DNA of 64,000 nucleotides from positions 65,486,118-65,550,117 of the forward strand of contig CM060190.1 in assembly GCA_030549335.1 (NCBI GenBank), in the 5' to 3' direction. This document shows, piece after piece, positions 1 to 14,108 of this stretch (the stretch's first letter is position 1; every line of letters starts with the position of its first letter). The stretch is from Pontederia crassipes (taxonomy: Eukaryota > Streptophyta > Magnoliopsida > Commelinales > Pontederiaceae). Both the position numbers and the translations under genes were made by a program. Under the pieces are notes generated by a model. The model was not told where the DNA came from and did no database searches. It saw only the letters and a program-made list of their open reading frames with translations.

Positions 1-166
1 ATATGTGATTGCACTATGCAATCTCATAATTTTGAACTGATTGACATCATTTTAATTTGGCGGTCCAAAACTTAAGCAATTTGAATCATTAGATTAAAAT
101 AATTTCAATCCGATAGTTCAGAACTATGGGATTGCATGGTACAATTATAATTTGTGGTTGCACCCT
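1..166. mobile_element. Foldback MITE, cut by left window edge
   Basis: The left part (about 10-60) and the right part (about 100-166) are imperfect inverted repeats. ATGCAATCTCATAATTTTGA on the left matches the reverse complement of the right arm, which begins ATGCAATCCCATAGTTCTGA, and the match continues through an ATTTTAAT stretch. The right end runs to TTGCACCCT. The left terminus lies outside the window, so the superfamily and target duplication cannot be read. Confidence 0.55.
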
Positions 167-2240
167 AATATATAACCCTAATATATATATATATATATAT
201 ATGGAAAAATATATCATGTGTGACATTTTTAAGATAATTAGAATAAAATATTAAATAATCTATATTGTTAGAAATGTCAAATAAGTTATATTTACTTGAG
301 TTTGAACATGTAAAATTATTAAAAATAAAAGTAGATGTCATTTACTATCTATATCTGTATTATATTAAAAGCTATATGGCCTACATAAGTTAACATAAAA
401 AAATAAAAAAAGAATAAGTAATTTATATCTTGCTAAAAACTAAAAAAGAGGGAGAGGGTGAGTAAATAAAGTAAAAATAACTATCAAATGAACGGTAGTG
501 TTTTTTTGTTAAAAAATAATTTCATATAAATTTATTTTTATCGATGTGTTTACTTATATTATTTCCTACAAAGAAAGAAAAACAAAGGAAAGATAGTTCT
601 AGATTTTTTTTAAAAAATTTGTAAAAAATATATTAAAAACATCAAATTTCATAATCATACGATACGCTCAGTTTCGTCGGCTGCGCATGGGTTAAGAACT
701 TAAGATACTAGTAAGCCTAATAACCAAATTAGCTTGAGCTTATCTATTCTTAGTTGTCTACCCAAAAGAAAAATTTCACCCTAGTACAATTAATTTTCAT
801 GGAGTCTTACTCTCATACAAGTGTATCAATAATCATAAAAGATTAGAAGGAACAATATTTTTTATGTTTGTAATCTTAAGAAACTCTAACCCCTCTTCCC
901 CTAATGTCATCCTTTCAAGAGACCAGATCATGGAGCCTTGACAGAGCATGGCCATCAGTTCCTGTGTCCTGAAGCATTCTAGACAAACTTGGTCATAGTT
1001 TCCATGCACCTCTCAACTTTGGTGTTTTCCACATCAATGTTACTATGCTTTGCAATTCCAAAGTGGTGCTTTCTCCAAGTATTTGATGGTGCACTCATCA
1101 AGGAATCAGAAATAGTTGCTAAAGCAACGAATTATGTAGAAAAAAAGAGAATACTGACTTTGTGACTACTGCCAAAGTGATCCTTAAACCATTTGGCTTG
1201 TTGGTTCTTCATTTGTTTTGCTCACTGCTTGCTTTATTCTCCCACCTCTACTCCCAATTCTTCATTGATTGTGGCTTCTCCTTTCAAAGTGGACGTCCAT
1301 GCAGTCCATCATAACAACACTCGATAATTCTCTTTTCACATCTCAGCATCACATGTAATGATCTTGACTTGCGAACCTTTATTTTTTTTTGTTATCTCCT
1401 TAAGATATAGTGCTCATAATCAGCAGTGTCCATTTGTCACATGTAATGGTCTTCAACAAATCAGCATGATGAACTTGTATTTTGATAAGCAAAGAATCCA
1501 CTGGCACCGACCGGCTTTTATGGTAATAGATGGTTTCCTTTCAGAAAAGGAAAAGAAAAAGAAAAGAAAAATCTGTGAAACCAGATTTCTTCAAGCTGCA
1601 ATGATTCTTCATGTTCCCCCACTATAGACCGTTTTGGACTACGAGTAACCAGTAATAAATTTAAACAAATTCGCATTTTTACCATTTAACAGTCGGAGAA
1701 TCTGGTTCCTTATATAATTAAAGTTCCTCAGCTAACTGATAGAACAGGGCACACAGGAGCTACAAGGAAATTGCCAGCAAGTTCGTCATCAGAACAACCA
1801 GTAGAGATGTAAATGAAATTCTTGTACCTTGATAGGCTGGATTATTTTTACTACCACTATAATTATTTCCGGGGCATTATGCAGAAGTTTAATAATGTCA
1901 TCCATGCAGATTAATCTTATTGGCACTGAATTTTCATCGTCCCACGTTCAAAGAGGTCTGATATTTTGATACCTGTAGCTGGGCCTTCTGGTGTTCAGGC
2001 CGGGAAACATTTTATCAGACATGGGTCATCCAAGTACTATCATACTTTGGAAGTCTGAACCTTGGCCGAAAGCTCTCAGTTTCAAGCTGCTCTGCGACTA
2101 ACTCTACAGCATATGCAAGCAGAAAGAAATGGTTGTGATTCAACTTTAAACAAATTGGATCACTGCCAAAAGGGACAAAAGCCTCCTTTGGTCACGTTCA
2201 ATGGGTGAAAGTAAAGTGGCTAACTAATGGTCATGGTGGG
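167..2240. other. Intergenic spacer, no recognisable gene
   Basis: The stretch is AT-rich, with a TA microsatellite at about 177-202 and many homopolymer runs up to about 660. Around 960-1140 the minus strand stays open for about 50 codons and could be a gene remnant, but I recognise no family in it. A plus-strand open frame at 1358-1627 has a lysine-rich low-complexity tail and no domain, so I do not call it a gene. Confidence 0.5.
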
Positions 2241-5200
2241 CTAAATTTTTTTTTTCTCTCTCTCTCTCTCTCCCTCTCTCCTTTGTACATGTCTTACATT
2301 CATGTTCATGTCAGCCTCTGCATGGTTTTTTCTTTTGCATGTAGGAGTCGATTGCATATCGGAACTTGAAGAAAGTACTAATGGAGTGGTGATGGGCAGC
2401 CAGCAGCTGACGAGCTCATCAATCTGTGAGAGTAACGTGCAATTTGACAGTAGCAGCGGTGATAAATTATTGCTGCAATAATCAGTCATAATGGTACGTA
2501 GGCGATAGTTGGCAGGGAGGTCTGCAACGTCATGGAAGGAAATTTGAGGACAAGCAAACCTATACATTATTGTGTGAAAGGATGTCGAGTGTGCAAAATT
2601 GTGATGAACCCGAACAAGAACTTTGTTATAGGTCGTCTGGGTGAATCAAACGTAGATTTATAACACTGTTGGATAACTTTTATTCTCGATCCACAAGCCA
2701 CTAAGTTAAAGCACATTCAAAAGTACGACCTGCCCATCTAAAGCTTGGAAAAAAGGATCCATTTGCATTTTTTTGCTTCGGTGACGTATTTGTATGATTA
2801 AGTATTAATTGACTGATTCAACCGGCGGATTTGAATTGCAGATTTGAAAACAGGAGAGGCAAAAATTTCGAGTTTGAGATTTGATCATGGTGATCTGTTA
2901 GGAGAGGGGCCGTCAATGATCCTAAATGGCCTAAATTCTCGAAATTGTGAGAACAGTTGTGTTAACCAATCCGAACTTTTGTTATTTATACGATCAAGTG
3001 AATTGTAATTAAGCTTTGTTTGGAAGGTTGATAAATATGGTCTACCTTAAGTGTAGGTGCATTTAAACTTTAGCAAATCAACCAGATGAGCGTTCGTGAC
3101 CGGTGCGATTGAATGAGTTCTGATTTAGATACAGTTTTTGTTCACCTTGTGTGTGTGTGTGTGTCACTCTTTCCATTCGTTGTTAACAGAGTTAATATGT
3201 TATTTTATTCCATATATTTATCTTTTAACAAGTGATAATAATTGAAGTATTGTCAGCAAAAAAGCTTGACAATGTATAATGTGCCATATCTTGTTAGCTA
3301 TGTTTGGAGGTTTTTCATTTTAAGGTTCAAGTCTCCAAAAGGGACATGAGACGTTTATTTTGAAGGACCAAAGAGCAAAAGAAAAAGAAGCAAAAAGAGA
3401 GGTGATTGAGTACGATATAAGTTTAGACATGTGGACGTGATGCTAACATTTATGAGGTATCAACTTGGTGTGTTGGAGATGCATAAGAAGTGCTCTTAAA
3501 GATTAAAATAGAAGGCAATCGCCAAAGTAAAAAAAAAACAGGAAGACAAAGCACATATGAGTGACTTCAACATGTTACTTCCTTCTTTATGCAAAGACAA
3601 AAGCTATGCGGGCACTGGCGTTATTGCATTTGCCAAGTCAAATGGCATTCTTCTTGAAGCATAATTTTTTTAAGGAGATTAATTAACACTACTTTGCAGT
3701 ATGCCACAACACATGCACCTCACATCCCTCGCTAGGGAAAGATTTCTGAGCACTGTCTCCTATATATATAATTGAGGCATCAACTTGTCCGTTAGCTCAT
3801 TCTTCTATACCACCATCTCGCCAGCTACTACATGGCCATCTGTTTAATGTTTCATGTCTCTTTAGGGTTTCCAATACATGACAGGCATGCAGCAGCCAGG
3901 AAGAGTTTAATAGGAATCAAGAGATTGAAAGAAAGCAGTCCATGCATCCATTAACTCCTTATCATGATGCATGGCATTTGTTGCATTCAAATCCCTTTCA
4001 CGCCAGTATCAAACAGAAGGGAAGCTGGTCCCTTTTAGCAGCAGTGTAGTGTAGGGATAACCAGGCCATCATGGAAATCCTGCTTTTTTTTTTCTTTCTT
4101 TCAGTAAAAAAACTGTCGGTGTTCAAAACTATTAGCCTGGTTAATCTAATATTCGAACGAAGACAAAGATATAAAATCAGTGACTTCAAAAATTGAACTC
4201 TCTGCATGCAGGCAACGTAAGCGATAAATATCACACTTTTTAAAGGTATGCACTGGCACCGTGCAGTGTCTGGCCTCTGTGAGAGGACTATGGGAGTTGG
4301 GAGGATGAGACTGTCGAGGAGAGGGAGAAGGCCAGAAGGGGACGGGGGCAGGGAGTGGAGTAATACTGATGCATGCGAAAGTGTGTCGAGCTCACCTCAC
4401 ATGCATCCTTCATCCATTCAGAACCATTAAATATGGTGAAACCACATGTGATGGTGGGGGTAGGACTTGGGAGGAATGATCGAGGAGAGTTTACGATCCC
4501 ACTCCATGAACAGTAAGCAAAAACAAAAAACTGTTGAGACGTGCATGAGAGGGAGGGAGCACGAAGACAAGCCTAAGGGTGCAGGATCCCCCTGCTCAAC
4601 TCGTCAAGCCATCCATCATCCATGGATGGGCAAGCAGAGGTGATAGGAAAAGAAATGACAAAGAATAAGATGCTCCCTGTCATCGCCATCAGTACTAGAC
4701 ACAAAGCGTTGGTACTCACTGCTGGACAGTAGTGCATGGTGCAACGGGATCGAAGGAAATAGATAGGTGTAGAGGAGTCAGTGGGGGGAATGCACAATGG
4801 GGTGCAGTTGGCTGAATGGGTGGGTGGAGGGCTGCATGATGGCATTAACAGCGGAGGCAGCGTAGAGGCCAAGGAAAGGAATCGTTCGCTTTGGTGTTTC
4901 TACTGCTGCAATTACATGCACGCAGCAGAGAAGGGAAGGCTTTGAAGGGTAACTGCAATGAAATGAATTAAAGGACGTGAGACACATCTCCGGAATTTAG
5001 AAATACGACTGTAATATTAGCTATGCTGTTATGTTAAATCACAATGATGCATCTGTTAGATGAGAAACTTTTTTTTTCTCCTATGATGCGACTTGTTTGA
5101 CTTTTTACTCGTTGATTTAGATTAAGGACCACCATTTATGGATCTGGGCGCTCCTTGTTTTCAACCTTGTTGATCAGCGTTCATGACAGATATGCGAAAA

Positions 5201-8200
5201 TATGCAGAAGATTTTGGTGCTTTAAGATGTCACATGGGACGTGCGCAATCTGGCCCCTTCTGCAGATGTGGGCGATGTGAATTAGGAGATGCCTCTTGGC
5301 CATCAAATGTGTTTGTAGCGTCAAGTACTTGTACTGAAAGCGCCAAAAGATGAGCACAGATTTTGTAGAGAGAGAGAGAGAGATAGAGAGAATGGTCCTG
5401 CAACCTTTTTCTGAACCCCCAAACCTGTTTCTGCCAAGAAGTAAAAAAGAATGCATGGTCACATGAAATTGGTGTCCTAAAGTCCTGTGTGGGGTTACAG
5501 CATTCAGATTTATTATGCAGTGGCCAGGTCGAGGTGCTACAATGCCACTCGCAATTAAAGACTGATGCACTCCTCCCTTCTTTCTTCGATCTCTGCACTC
5601 CATGAATGGTTGAATCAGAGAGCAGTGCATGTGAAGTGCTTTGATTCAGCGAGTAATTTGATTCAAATAAAACTTTAGGCCACTTGCATTAGTGGTTCAT
5701 ATGTACCAAGTTGGTGGAGGGTACTATGTTGAATTCTTCTCTTTCTTATTTAATATAGCATATTGATGCCTTTCTGATGTTTAGTTGCAATGAACTTATT
5801 CTTGGTGACCACTCAATGTTGTAGGCATAATTTTTATTGTCTGGTCCTGTTTTTCCCCTTCAGAGTCCTTGCTCTTTTTTTCATGGTTCAATGAGATCGA
5901 TTTAATTAATGACAGGACTAAGAGGAAAGGAACCAAAGGCTTCAGTCATCCATGAAATGCGCCTCAAAGCATTGAATAGAATCATAGCATTGGGATTCCA
6001 AATACCACGTTATGAGACAAATAGATTAGAAAAATATGAATCCAAGCGCCTTTTGTTTCTGCAAGGTAAGAAGTTATAGGATGGCAAGAAGAAATTTTTA
6101 TCTGAAACTTGTGTACTGTTTGTCTGAACAAATAACCAAGAAGCAGAAGACACAGTAAGAAGTAAAAGCTAATGCAAGGTTATGTTAACCATCTAAAAAC
6201 AAGCTCAAGGAAAACAATTCAAAGTAATATCCCTTATGCATTATTACACATTCATATTTTAATGTACAGCTTCATGGGACTTTAATTTATGAGCATTTAT
6301 TTGGTTCTTAGATATGTAACCAATGTCTACAATAGAATATGACACACAATAGTAATACGCATAACAGAATCATGAGCTCTGCACTTGTACCTCTTCTCTA
6401 ATAAAAATTAAAAAATGCGAAAAACTGAACAAACAATTACTTCAAGATCATGGGAAGTCCATTTTTTCACCATGTAGATCAAAATTTAAATTCACAGAAT
6501 CAGAATAACCGAGAATTCTATTTTAATCTTCTGTCCAACCGAAAACATCATGAATGAAAGACCTGTCCTTTTTTGCCTCCTGTGCTAGTTGGATAGAGAT
6601 CAGAAAACTACAGCAATTGTCCACCCGGCCAGTCCTGTCAGCTGGTTTTTATACCATATATCCCTTTTCAGTATGACCAATTGCAGGTCCATCCAAGTAT
6701 CATAATTTCTCTACTAGACTTGAACATAAATAGACATTAAAAGACACTCGTGGCCCCTTGAAGTAGATTGCACACAACTTCAAATTAACCTTTTTTTATT
6801 CTTTATCCACCAATTATATGCATAAGCATGGTTAAAGCTTCACGTCATGTAAACTAACAGTTGCAAAAGCCCGAGTAGCAGTGTAAAACTGGGCAAATTT
6901 TCTACATTCTGTTATTCTATGATAAATATTCGAAGGTACTCAAATTATTTTTGCAATCCCATCTCTTGACAAGGATAACATTCTTTGTGAGAAGGTTTTA
7001 GGACCCTCTGTGGCATATTCTGTAAGCAATTTCCATGAAGTTTATACCAAGACAAATGCCTTATAATTTGCGTCATAGAAGTAAATTAACGAGACCACAC
7101 AAAAGAAAAAATAAGAGAAGACTTCTTTGTTATTGCTCTCTTGTTTCTTTTCCCCTTTGGACCATCATGTGATGAGCTCTCTGGCTACATGTTATTATTC
7201 TCTAAGCAAAAGAAGACTTCCAACTCCACCATATCTTATCTTTCTCCCAACTACAAGTCTTTGGCTAGCTGATGGCTCTTCACAAAAGGGACTGTTGAGA
7301 TAATTAAAGAATGAGTTGGAAGTGGTGTTAGATGGTGATACAAAATTGGTGCCTGTGAAGTTAAATGAACTGGGACAGGGCTTGAGATTTGATAGCTTGA
7401 TGGTGATGATCCTGGTGACTAGTCCCACCAGCTTATGTAGGTACTCTCATGGTGAGAGTTCCTTTTTTTCAGATGTGTTGAATGAGGTTAGGTTCATCGC
7501 TTACTGTTGTTCTTGGTGAGATACTAGTTGATGTCAGATGTAGTTGAAAAAAGTGAACTGTTTGATGCTCTCATATCAGAATTCTGCTATAAATTTATAT
7601 CTTGTGTTTAGTCTGAAAACGACTTTCTCGTCTTCCTGCATCTGACTTGGAATTAATGTTGAATTCAGAACTTCAGTGGATTTTCAGATGTCTATGATTT
7701 TGTTTGAAGAATAATTAAGCATCAGCTGAAGATGAAAACTATTGATGCTTACACAAACAAAGGGCAAACTGTTGAGCCCTCAGCTTGGCACTTGCGATCT
7801 ACATCACCAAACAAAATTAATTGCTGCAATCTACTGGATGGATCTGATCCAATGTTCTGATTTAAGAAGAATACAAGTAGATGCGTGACACATTATATGC
7901 ATTATTATAGGAGAGAATAATATATCCCATATGCCATGCATAATATCATATTTATATGATTGAAATTGGTGATTGGGAATAAATTCCACTAGATAATTCT
8001 TGCATTATTTGAGATTGTTAGCTGAATGGTCGCCGACTCGCCAACTCGTGATATTGTCAAACGTTTGAAATCTTACTTGTTTAACATACAATAACTCAAC
8101 TGTTTGTCAGCACGCCTCTCTCTCTCTCTCTCTCTAACAATGCATATAGAATTTTTCATTAAAGGAAAATACATTTTTGGGATAAAGTGATTGCCAAATA

Positions 8201-8610
8201 GCATTCACGGTTAAAATTATCTGTTAACATATATACTGTCATAATGTTATCTTATGTGCTACATGACATTGCTGACAGCACCAAATCTGTCTAGACAACA
8301 AACAATAGACGTGCGTATAATTGTTCTCATACGCAGTTTTAACAGCTATGCGTGACAGGTCCATAGGCATGGATAGAGACTTGATGGTGCAGAATAATAC
8401 TACCATTTCTTCATGTTCCATGGAAAGTTTACATCAGTGGGCTCCAAGCACCCAAGAAATTTTTCTGATCATTTCTTTCCCCCCTTCCAATTCCTGTCGT
8501 TCTTTCCACCTTTTCTTCTGTGATGATAATTGATTGAACAAGTAGAGTACTACATCCAGAGTCCTTTCTTTTCTTGCAGCGATAAATATCACTGCCTATG
8601 TGTGTGTGTG

Positions 8611-8613
<3 letters not shown>
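2241..8613. other. Intergenic spacer with short simple repeats
   Basis: No supportable gene is visible. There are CT repeats at about 2256-2281, a GT run near 3150, GA near 5370 and CT near 8107. Several open frames of 60-150 codons on both strands (for example 4573-4872 and 5181-5630, both minus) overlap one another in different frames and show no family motif. The part from 4240 to 5000 is somewhat richer in GC and purines. An 11-bp inverted repeat, ACTTCCAACTC/GAGTTGGAAGT, lies near 7220 and 7315. Confidence 0.45.

Positions 8614-8685
<72 letters not shown>
8614..8685. repeat. (GA)36 microsatellite
   Basis: A 72-bp uninterrupted GA tract follows a short TG tract at about 8600-8610. On the minus strand it creates an open frame with a Leu-Ser repeat, which is an artefact of the dinucleotide repeat and not a gene. 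The perfect, long array suggests high length polymorphism. Confidence 0.97.
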
Positions 8686-8688
<3 letters not shown>

Positions 8689-11600
8689 GGGGCTCATCTG
8701 AATGGTTGATGGAATATGCAATGCTTGTCAAGTTTGTGACTGTGACCATTGAGACAACATTAATTAATTCGTGTCCTATGGCCATATGCATGAAGTGGCT
8801 TTTTCTTTGGAGAGGTGAACCCCTCCTACCACGCGCGGAGAATCTATAATTCGATATTGTCCAACTTTTGACGCATTTTGGAGACCTGTTTAGGGCAAAA
8901 ATTTGAACTCCAAACCTACTAATCTTTATTTGTTTTGCCATTTCTCACAATGTCACAATGTGTGTAAGCAATTTTATCACAGAGAACAACTTAAATGTCA
9001 TTGTCAAATAATCGATTAAAACGAATTGTTCCACTTGAACTGTTAATTAATACTTAATACCAACAACATATTTTCTAGCCCATAAAAATTATGCACAATT
9101 CTTATGCACTTTGAGAGGGTCTCACCACACTGTTTGCCTTTTTGTTTGCATTTGGATAGAACCAGTAATCTGACATTTTTGTCCTAAAAATCCAGTACAT
9201 GGCTTTACCATTCTAATTGTATTTAACCCTACAATAGGACGCAACTCACTTATTCTAAAATCATTTAGAAAATAACAAAGCTATTTTTTGATCTAAAAAG
9301 GATGTCTACCAACCAATTTATTGATAAAATGTTTATGAAATTATAGCACTGTCGTAATCAAATTCATCTATATTCTCCAGATTAACATAAAAACTACTCA
9401 TTTTAATCATGAAAAAGGAAATATGTTATCCTGATAATTGACAAGAAAAACCTTATTCCACTCTTTTAATATTTTGTAAATCATTTATTTCGCTATTTTC
9501 TTAACACCATGTCATTAATAAGGATAACGTAGTAGCACACGATCTCATTGTTGAAACGTATGTGTTTACTTTTCTTACATTAAGATTATGGATTTCCCTT
9601 TGCAATTAAAAAAACTATAATGATAAATTACTAATTCTTTGTCATCAAACTTTTTTACCTTTTTATTTATTTTCAAAATATTTCGTGCGTTGATATAATT
9701 AAAATTTCTTATCTCAAAATATCATTTTTTTAAAGTTTATTCAACTTAATCTATACACGTTATAAAAAAAATAAACAATTATTACTTCTTCCAATCAACT
9801 GTTTATGTGCAATTATTTTTCCAATAAAAATACAAACCAAATTTGGTTTGTAGCATGTACTAGGTACTGTTGAACGCTGTTGTGAAAATTTAATGTCCTG
9901 CTAAAATGTCTTTTCGACGTGACATGAGCTCTTACTTATTTTGTGTGGCACATACCTTCTAGCTGACGTGGTAGACCAAGAAAAATGGATGGTAATTTGT
10001 AAGGCGAGTGATTCCTACAACCTCCAACAAACCCTCCTTCAACTTCCTCCTAACTCTCATCACAATGGAGTTGGGTGCAATTTATTCAACATTTTGGCCA
10101 TTTTAGTAAGTTGGAGGAGGATGGAGAGTTTCCATGTTGAAAGGCCTCGTCGTGCTTGTAATTGATTTCAAATTGTTCAAATAAATTGAAACGTGTAGAT
10201 TTTTGGCTTCTAAACTTACTTTTCCAAGGTCGAATTAGATTATAAATTGGCGAGTTTGGACTTTGTGAACAACTTGTCATATGTTTTAATGATTTTTCTG
10301 ATAAACTTATGTGAAACATCAAATATAAATGAATTTATTTGATCCTCGGCATTAACAAGGTAGATGTCCGTGTATAACTATATATCGTGACAAAGTTCAT
10401 AATGTTTTGGAGCCCTCCATCAATTTACGTATGTTTGCTATGAAGTAACAGCACATTTATCGCATGCAAATGTAGTGATGTTGAATCGACTAAGCTACAA
10501 CATTGTGTTTTGAAATCGTTGAGTGTTAATAATTTTATATTCGATTTCATGTTCGTTGAGACTGGAAAAAGGAAAAAGAGAAAATAAATAGCGAGTGCAT
10601 CCTACGTTTGGCTGATAGGTATGTAGCTCATTGTATTAACACAAGTCTATAGAAAGAGATATATATCAGTAATCAAATTTAATTATGTCAGCTCGTATAT
10701 GAAGAAAAGAAAACATTAATTATTAATGCCTTTTGTGAAAAAAGGATATGAATTCCAGTAGCCAATAAAGTTTGGTATATGATCCCTCCTATGGCTACTT
10801 TCTTACTTTGCATCATTGAGAAGCTTCAACCAAATCCCAGAGAAATAATAATGTCCCCAGACAGGAGAAGATGTTACCATTTCAATCCCCGTATTAAAGG
10901 CAAGAAACACTCCATTTTGTCCATCAATCTTGGATCCTCCATTATCTCACATGTTACAATGCAACTACTTGTTAATAGTGAATCAAGAATCAGATCAACT
11001 TATGTGTGCATATATACGTGCAACCTTATGCAACATCCTAATTTGAACCGTTGGATTCAACAAACGGTATGGGTTGCCTGACTTCCTCCCTTCTCATTCT
11101 AGTCCCTGTCGCCCTCGACCTTTGCATTCGCGACCTAGGATTGCTGCCCCGACCCTATCTTTGTGATCGCCGCCCCCCACCCCCGTCCCCAAACCCCCTA
11201 ATCGCCGCCTCCGACCTTTGCGATCGTGCCCTCGAGCTGTGTGAGCGCCCACCCCTGATCGTCAAGTAATGTCCTGTCAGCGTTGAATTAGATCCCACCA
11301 TCATTGTCGAGTTGGTGATCGTCAAAAGAGAGAGAGAGAGCAGCCTTTAGATGTAAAACGGACTGATCAGATTTAAACGTTGCACCTAAAGGGTGTTACT
11401 CCCCATAAAACGCATCATGCATGATATGCTAAATAACCATGATATCACCATGCATGACCTTGTATTATATTTTTTTCTCCATGGTCAAAACCACATCCTG
11501 CTTAGCAAGGGGTATATTAATCAACATTTTATGCAATTTAATAAATGGTTTGAAGACTGGACTGCAAGAAAAAAAAATTAGAAGACATTGTTTTCCCGAT

Positions 11601-12300
11601 GGATTCAAGATGTCAATTCAGACCAAGATTGGCTTCATATAATCATACTGATAAAAAAAACATAAATGAGTAAAATGGTCCAAACCTACGCACAGTTAAT
11701 TGAAATCAGACAGATAGTTGCATCAACATGACATCTACTTGTCCAATTTCTAAGATAAGCAAAGGTAGAAGAAGGAAAAATAGGAAGAGTTCTGTTCCTT
11801 TCAAAAGTTGAACGAAACTTCAAGACAAGAAAAAATTGAACTGAAACAAAAAGTCAGAAAAGAACAGAGCGAATTATCAAAGCAAACAAGCAAACATGCA
11901 TCAGAAATCCAGGGAAGAACAAGCAGGAAAAAAAAGAAGAAAACAGATGTTTCATGCACTAATTGCCATACATCACAATTCTGATCCTTACCAATTCTAT
12001 TATTATTTCATTCGAATCCTCATCAAAATCGATTTAGGCCATCATTTTTCTTCTTTCGGTGATTGAATTATTGCATCAATTATGGTCCAAATACAGAACT
12101 TCTTAATCTGAAATCCTAAGGTGCTTTTTTTATTATTCCAATATATGACTGCATTATATGTATTAGGACCAAAGAGTTAATTTGATTACTATTGCTCAAT
12201 AGTCTCCCCCACCATCCATATGTGCATCAAAACTTGACATCATAATGATTTTTATAAAACAATAATAAGTTCGACCCCTCCCAACTAAGGAAAGTTAGGA
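8686..12300. other. Intergenic spacer, with a possible decayed TIR element
   Basis: Mostly AT-rich and without a recognisable gene. The exception is about 11030-11390, which is C-rich in the middle and flanked by loosely inverted ends. On the left is GTGCAACCTTATGCAACATC, then AACCGTTGGATTCAACAAAC. On the right, in reverse complement, is GTGCAACGTTTAAATCTGAT, then CAGTCCGTTTTACA. This could be an old non-autonomous TIR element, but the ends are too diverged to set borders. Open frames at 9941-10165 and 10779-11081 show no family resemblance. Confidence 0.4.
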
Positions 12301-12301
12301 T

Positions 12302-12690
12302 TAGCCGACGAGGTCTTCAACACCCACGCTACCCTCCATAATGAACAGAGGCACAAATCACTCCAAAAAATATGGTTGGCAATTTAGCATGAAAAGCCCC
12401 TCTCCCTCCCCTCCCCTTCACGGAGAGAGAGAGAGAGAAAGAGAGGGAGAGCATAAGAAGAGGGTGGACAGACCCATTCCTTCGTGTATAACGCATCTCT
12501 CTCTGCCCCCTCCCTCTGTTTAAGAAAGCAGACTTTAGCTTTGCCCCTGTTTCCCAGAACCGTTTCTTTTCATCTGCTCGTAGAAGAATCGGCCAGTTTC
12601 TCTCTCTTTCGCTCATTTCCTCCTATCGCGCTCGTCGGCTATCTTTATATTCCTCCATTCATTTGCTATCTTTATTCACTGGTTAAGGCG
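12302..12690 (+). promoter_or_regulatory. Promoter and 5' leader of the RING ligase gene
   Basis: GC content rises just before the gene. A GA-rich tract (about 12422-12450) is followed by a pyrimidine-rich stretch, CATCTCTCTCTGCCCCCTCC, and a CT-rich leader running to the start codon. A weak TATA-like TTTATATTCC lies near 12641-12652, and I cannot place the transcription start. GA/CT tracts of this sort are common around plant promoters, and a GAGA-binding-factor site here is a guess. Confidence 0.4.
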
Positions 12691-14108
12691 ATGGCAGTAC
12701 GGGCGCAATATCCTTGCAACGTTCTCCTGCTAAATAGGTACTCATCTTCCCCTCCCTGTTCGGCCTCTCCACCATGTGTTCTCACGGATTCCGCTGTGAA
12801 GATTTGATTTTGATCGGCTATTCCGGTGACAGTAGATGGGTTTGTTGGTAAAGTTTGAATCTTTGTGCGGTTTCGGGACTCGTTTTGGTAATCCTTTGGT
12901 TGCTGGGTTGTGACAGAAACGAGCAGGAGAGGGGGGAGGAAATGGAGTTGCCTCATGCCGCGCTTGGTATACTGGAACAGCCGCCGGCGATGTTCGGCAA
13001 TGGAGGTGAGATAAAGGTGGCTCCTTTTTGCTGATTTCTTGTGGTTTCGTAGCGATTCCTGGTCGTCTGAGATGGGATTGGGATTTCAATGGCGCAGTAT
13101 CGGCAGCCGCAGCGAGTGGGAATCCCAGGAAGAGGATGAGAGATGCCGCGGGCTACGTTCCAATGGCGTCGCAGCAGCACAATAACGCCCATCCCGTGAA
13201 TGTTTTCTCCATGCAACCATCTCCGACGCTCGCAAGCGTCGGGCAGCTGCAAAACCATCAGCCGTCTCCTGCCTTCGTTTCCACCGGTCTCCGTCTCTCC
13301 TTTGAAGACCAACATCAGGGCCATGGCAGGAATCCAAACCATCCTCTGCCGCCATCCTCCTCTTCATCCGCCTCGTCCGCTCGCTTTTCCTCCCTTCTTC
13401 CGGAAGAACTCGCAGTTGGAATCGGCCAACAGAAGGACGAAATCGGACAGTTCCTTATTGCCCAGGTCCAAGAAACTACCTCCTCTGCCTGTTTTTGGCA
13501 TAATGGCAGAAGAAATATGATGAAAAATGCATTCTGATTGTTCTATTTTGCAGGGAGAACAACTTCGCCGGGCGTTGGCGGAGCAACAGCAGAAGCATTA
13601 CCGAGCTCTGCTGAGCGCAGCGGAGAAGTCGGCCGCACGGAGGCTACGAGAGAAGGAGGCGGAGGTGGAGCACGCGGTGCAGCGGGGCGCCGAGCTCGAG
13701 AACTGCCTCGCCCGGCTACGGGCCGAGTCCATGGCGTGGCAGACCAAGGCCATGGCCGATCAGGCTACGGTAGCGAAGCTCCACGCCCAGCTCCAGCAGG
13801 CAGCCGCTGCCGCCGCGGCATTCCCCATGGTGGACGAGCGGTGTGGAGGCGGCTCCGTCCCAGCCAACGACGCAGAGTCGGCGTACGTCGATCCCGATCG
13901 GGTGGAACCGGAGCGCGCGTCGTGCCGGGCGTGCCGCGCGCGGACGGCGTCGGTAGTTCTCCTCCCCTGCCGTCATCTCTGCCTCTGCGAAGCCTGCGAC
14001 GCCGCCTCCGTGGACGGCTCCGGTGGCGGAGGCGTCCTCGGGCTCGTGGGTTCGTGTCCGGTTTGCCGCTGTTTCAGAAGCGGAAGCGTCCGAGTCTTCC
14101 TCACGTAA
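12691..14108 (+). CDS. BOI-related RING-type E3 ubiquitin ligase
   Basis: This protein of the BOI/BRG (S-ribonuclease-binding protein) family should act as an E3 ligase that moves ubiquitin from an E2 to substrates. Arabidopsis relatives restrain cell death and work with DELLA proteins in gibberellin responses. I join exons 12691-12737, 12917-13005, 13098-13465 and 13554-14108, all with GT-AG borders and matching phases, giving 352 residues. The N-terminus MAVRAQYPCNVLLLNR is the family signature. A basic NPRKRMRD stretch follows. Residues about 169-260 form the charged coiled-coil (WRD-like) region before the RING. The C-terminal RING (about 292-341) has ligands C292, C295, C307, H309, C313, C316, C336 and C339. 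The length is normal for the family. Exon 4 is extremely GC-rich. Exon 3 could instead start at 13053, adding 15 residues in frame; the shorter form resembles relatives more. No lesion is seen. The exact orthologue is uncertain. Confidence 0.93.

Noticed and set aside
3330-3350. tRNA B-box-like GGTTCAAGTC
   Set aside because: No A box or cloverleaf arms at the right distance.
7215-7325. 11-bp inverted repeat as a microRNA precursor
   Set aside because: The stem is too short, with a loop of about 85 bases and no pairing beyond the 11 bp.
7195-7428. Minus frame containing RYGGVGSLLLL, like an NB-ARC P-loop
   Set aside because: The Lys-Thr of the P-loop is missing and nothing else of an NB-ARC domain is nearby; likely chance.
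8429-8941. 170-codon minus open frame with a Leu-Ser repeat
   Set aside because: It is produced by reading through the (GA)36 microsatellite; the flanking residues show no domain.
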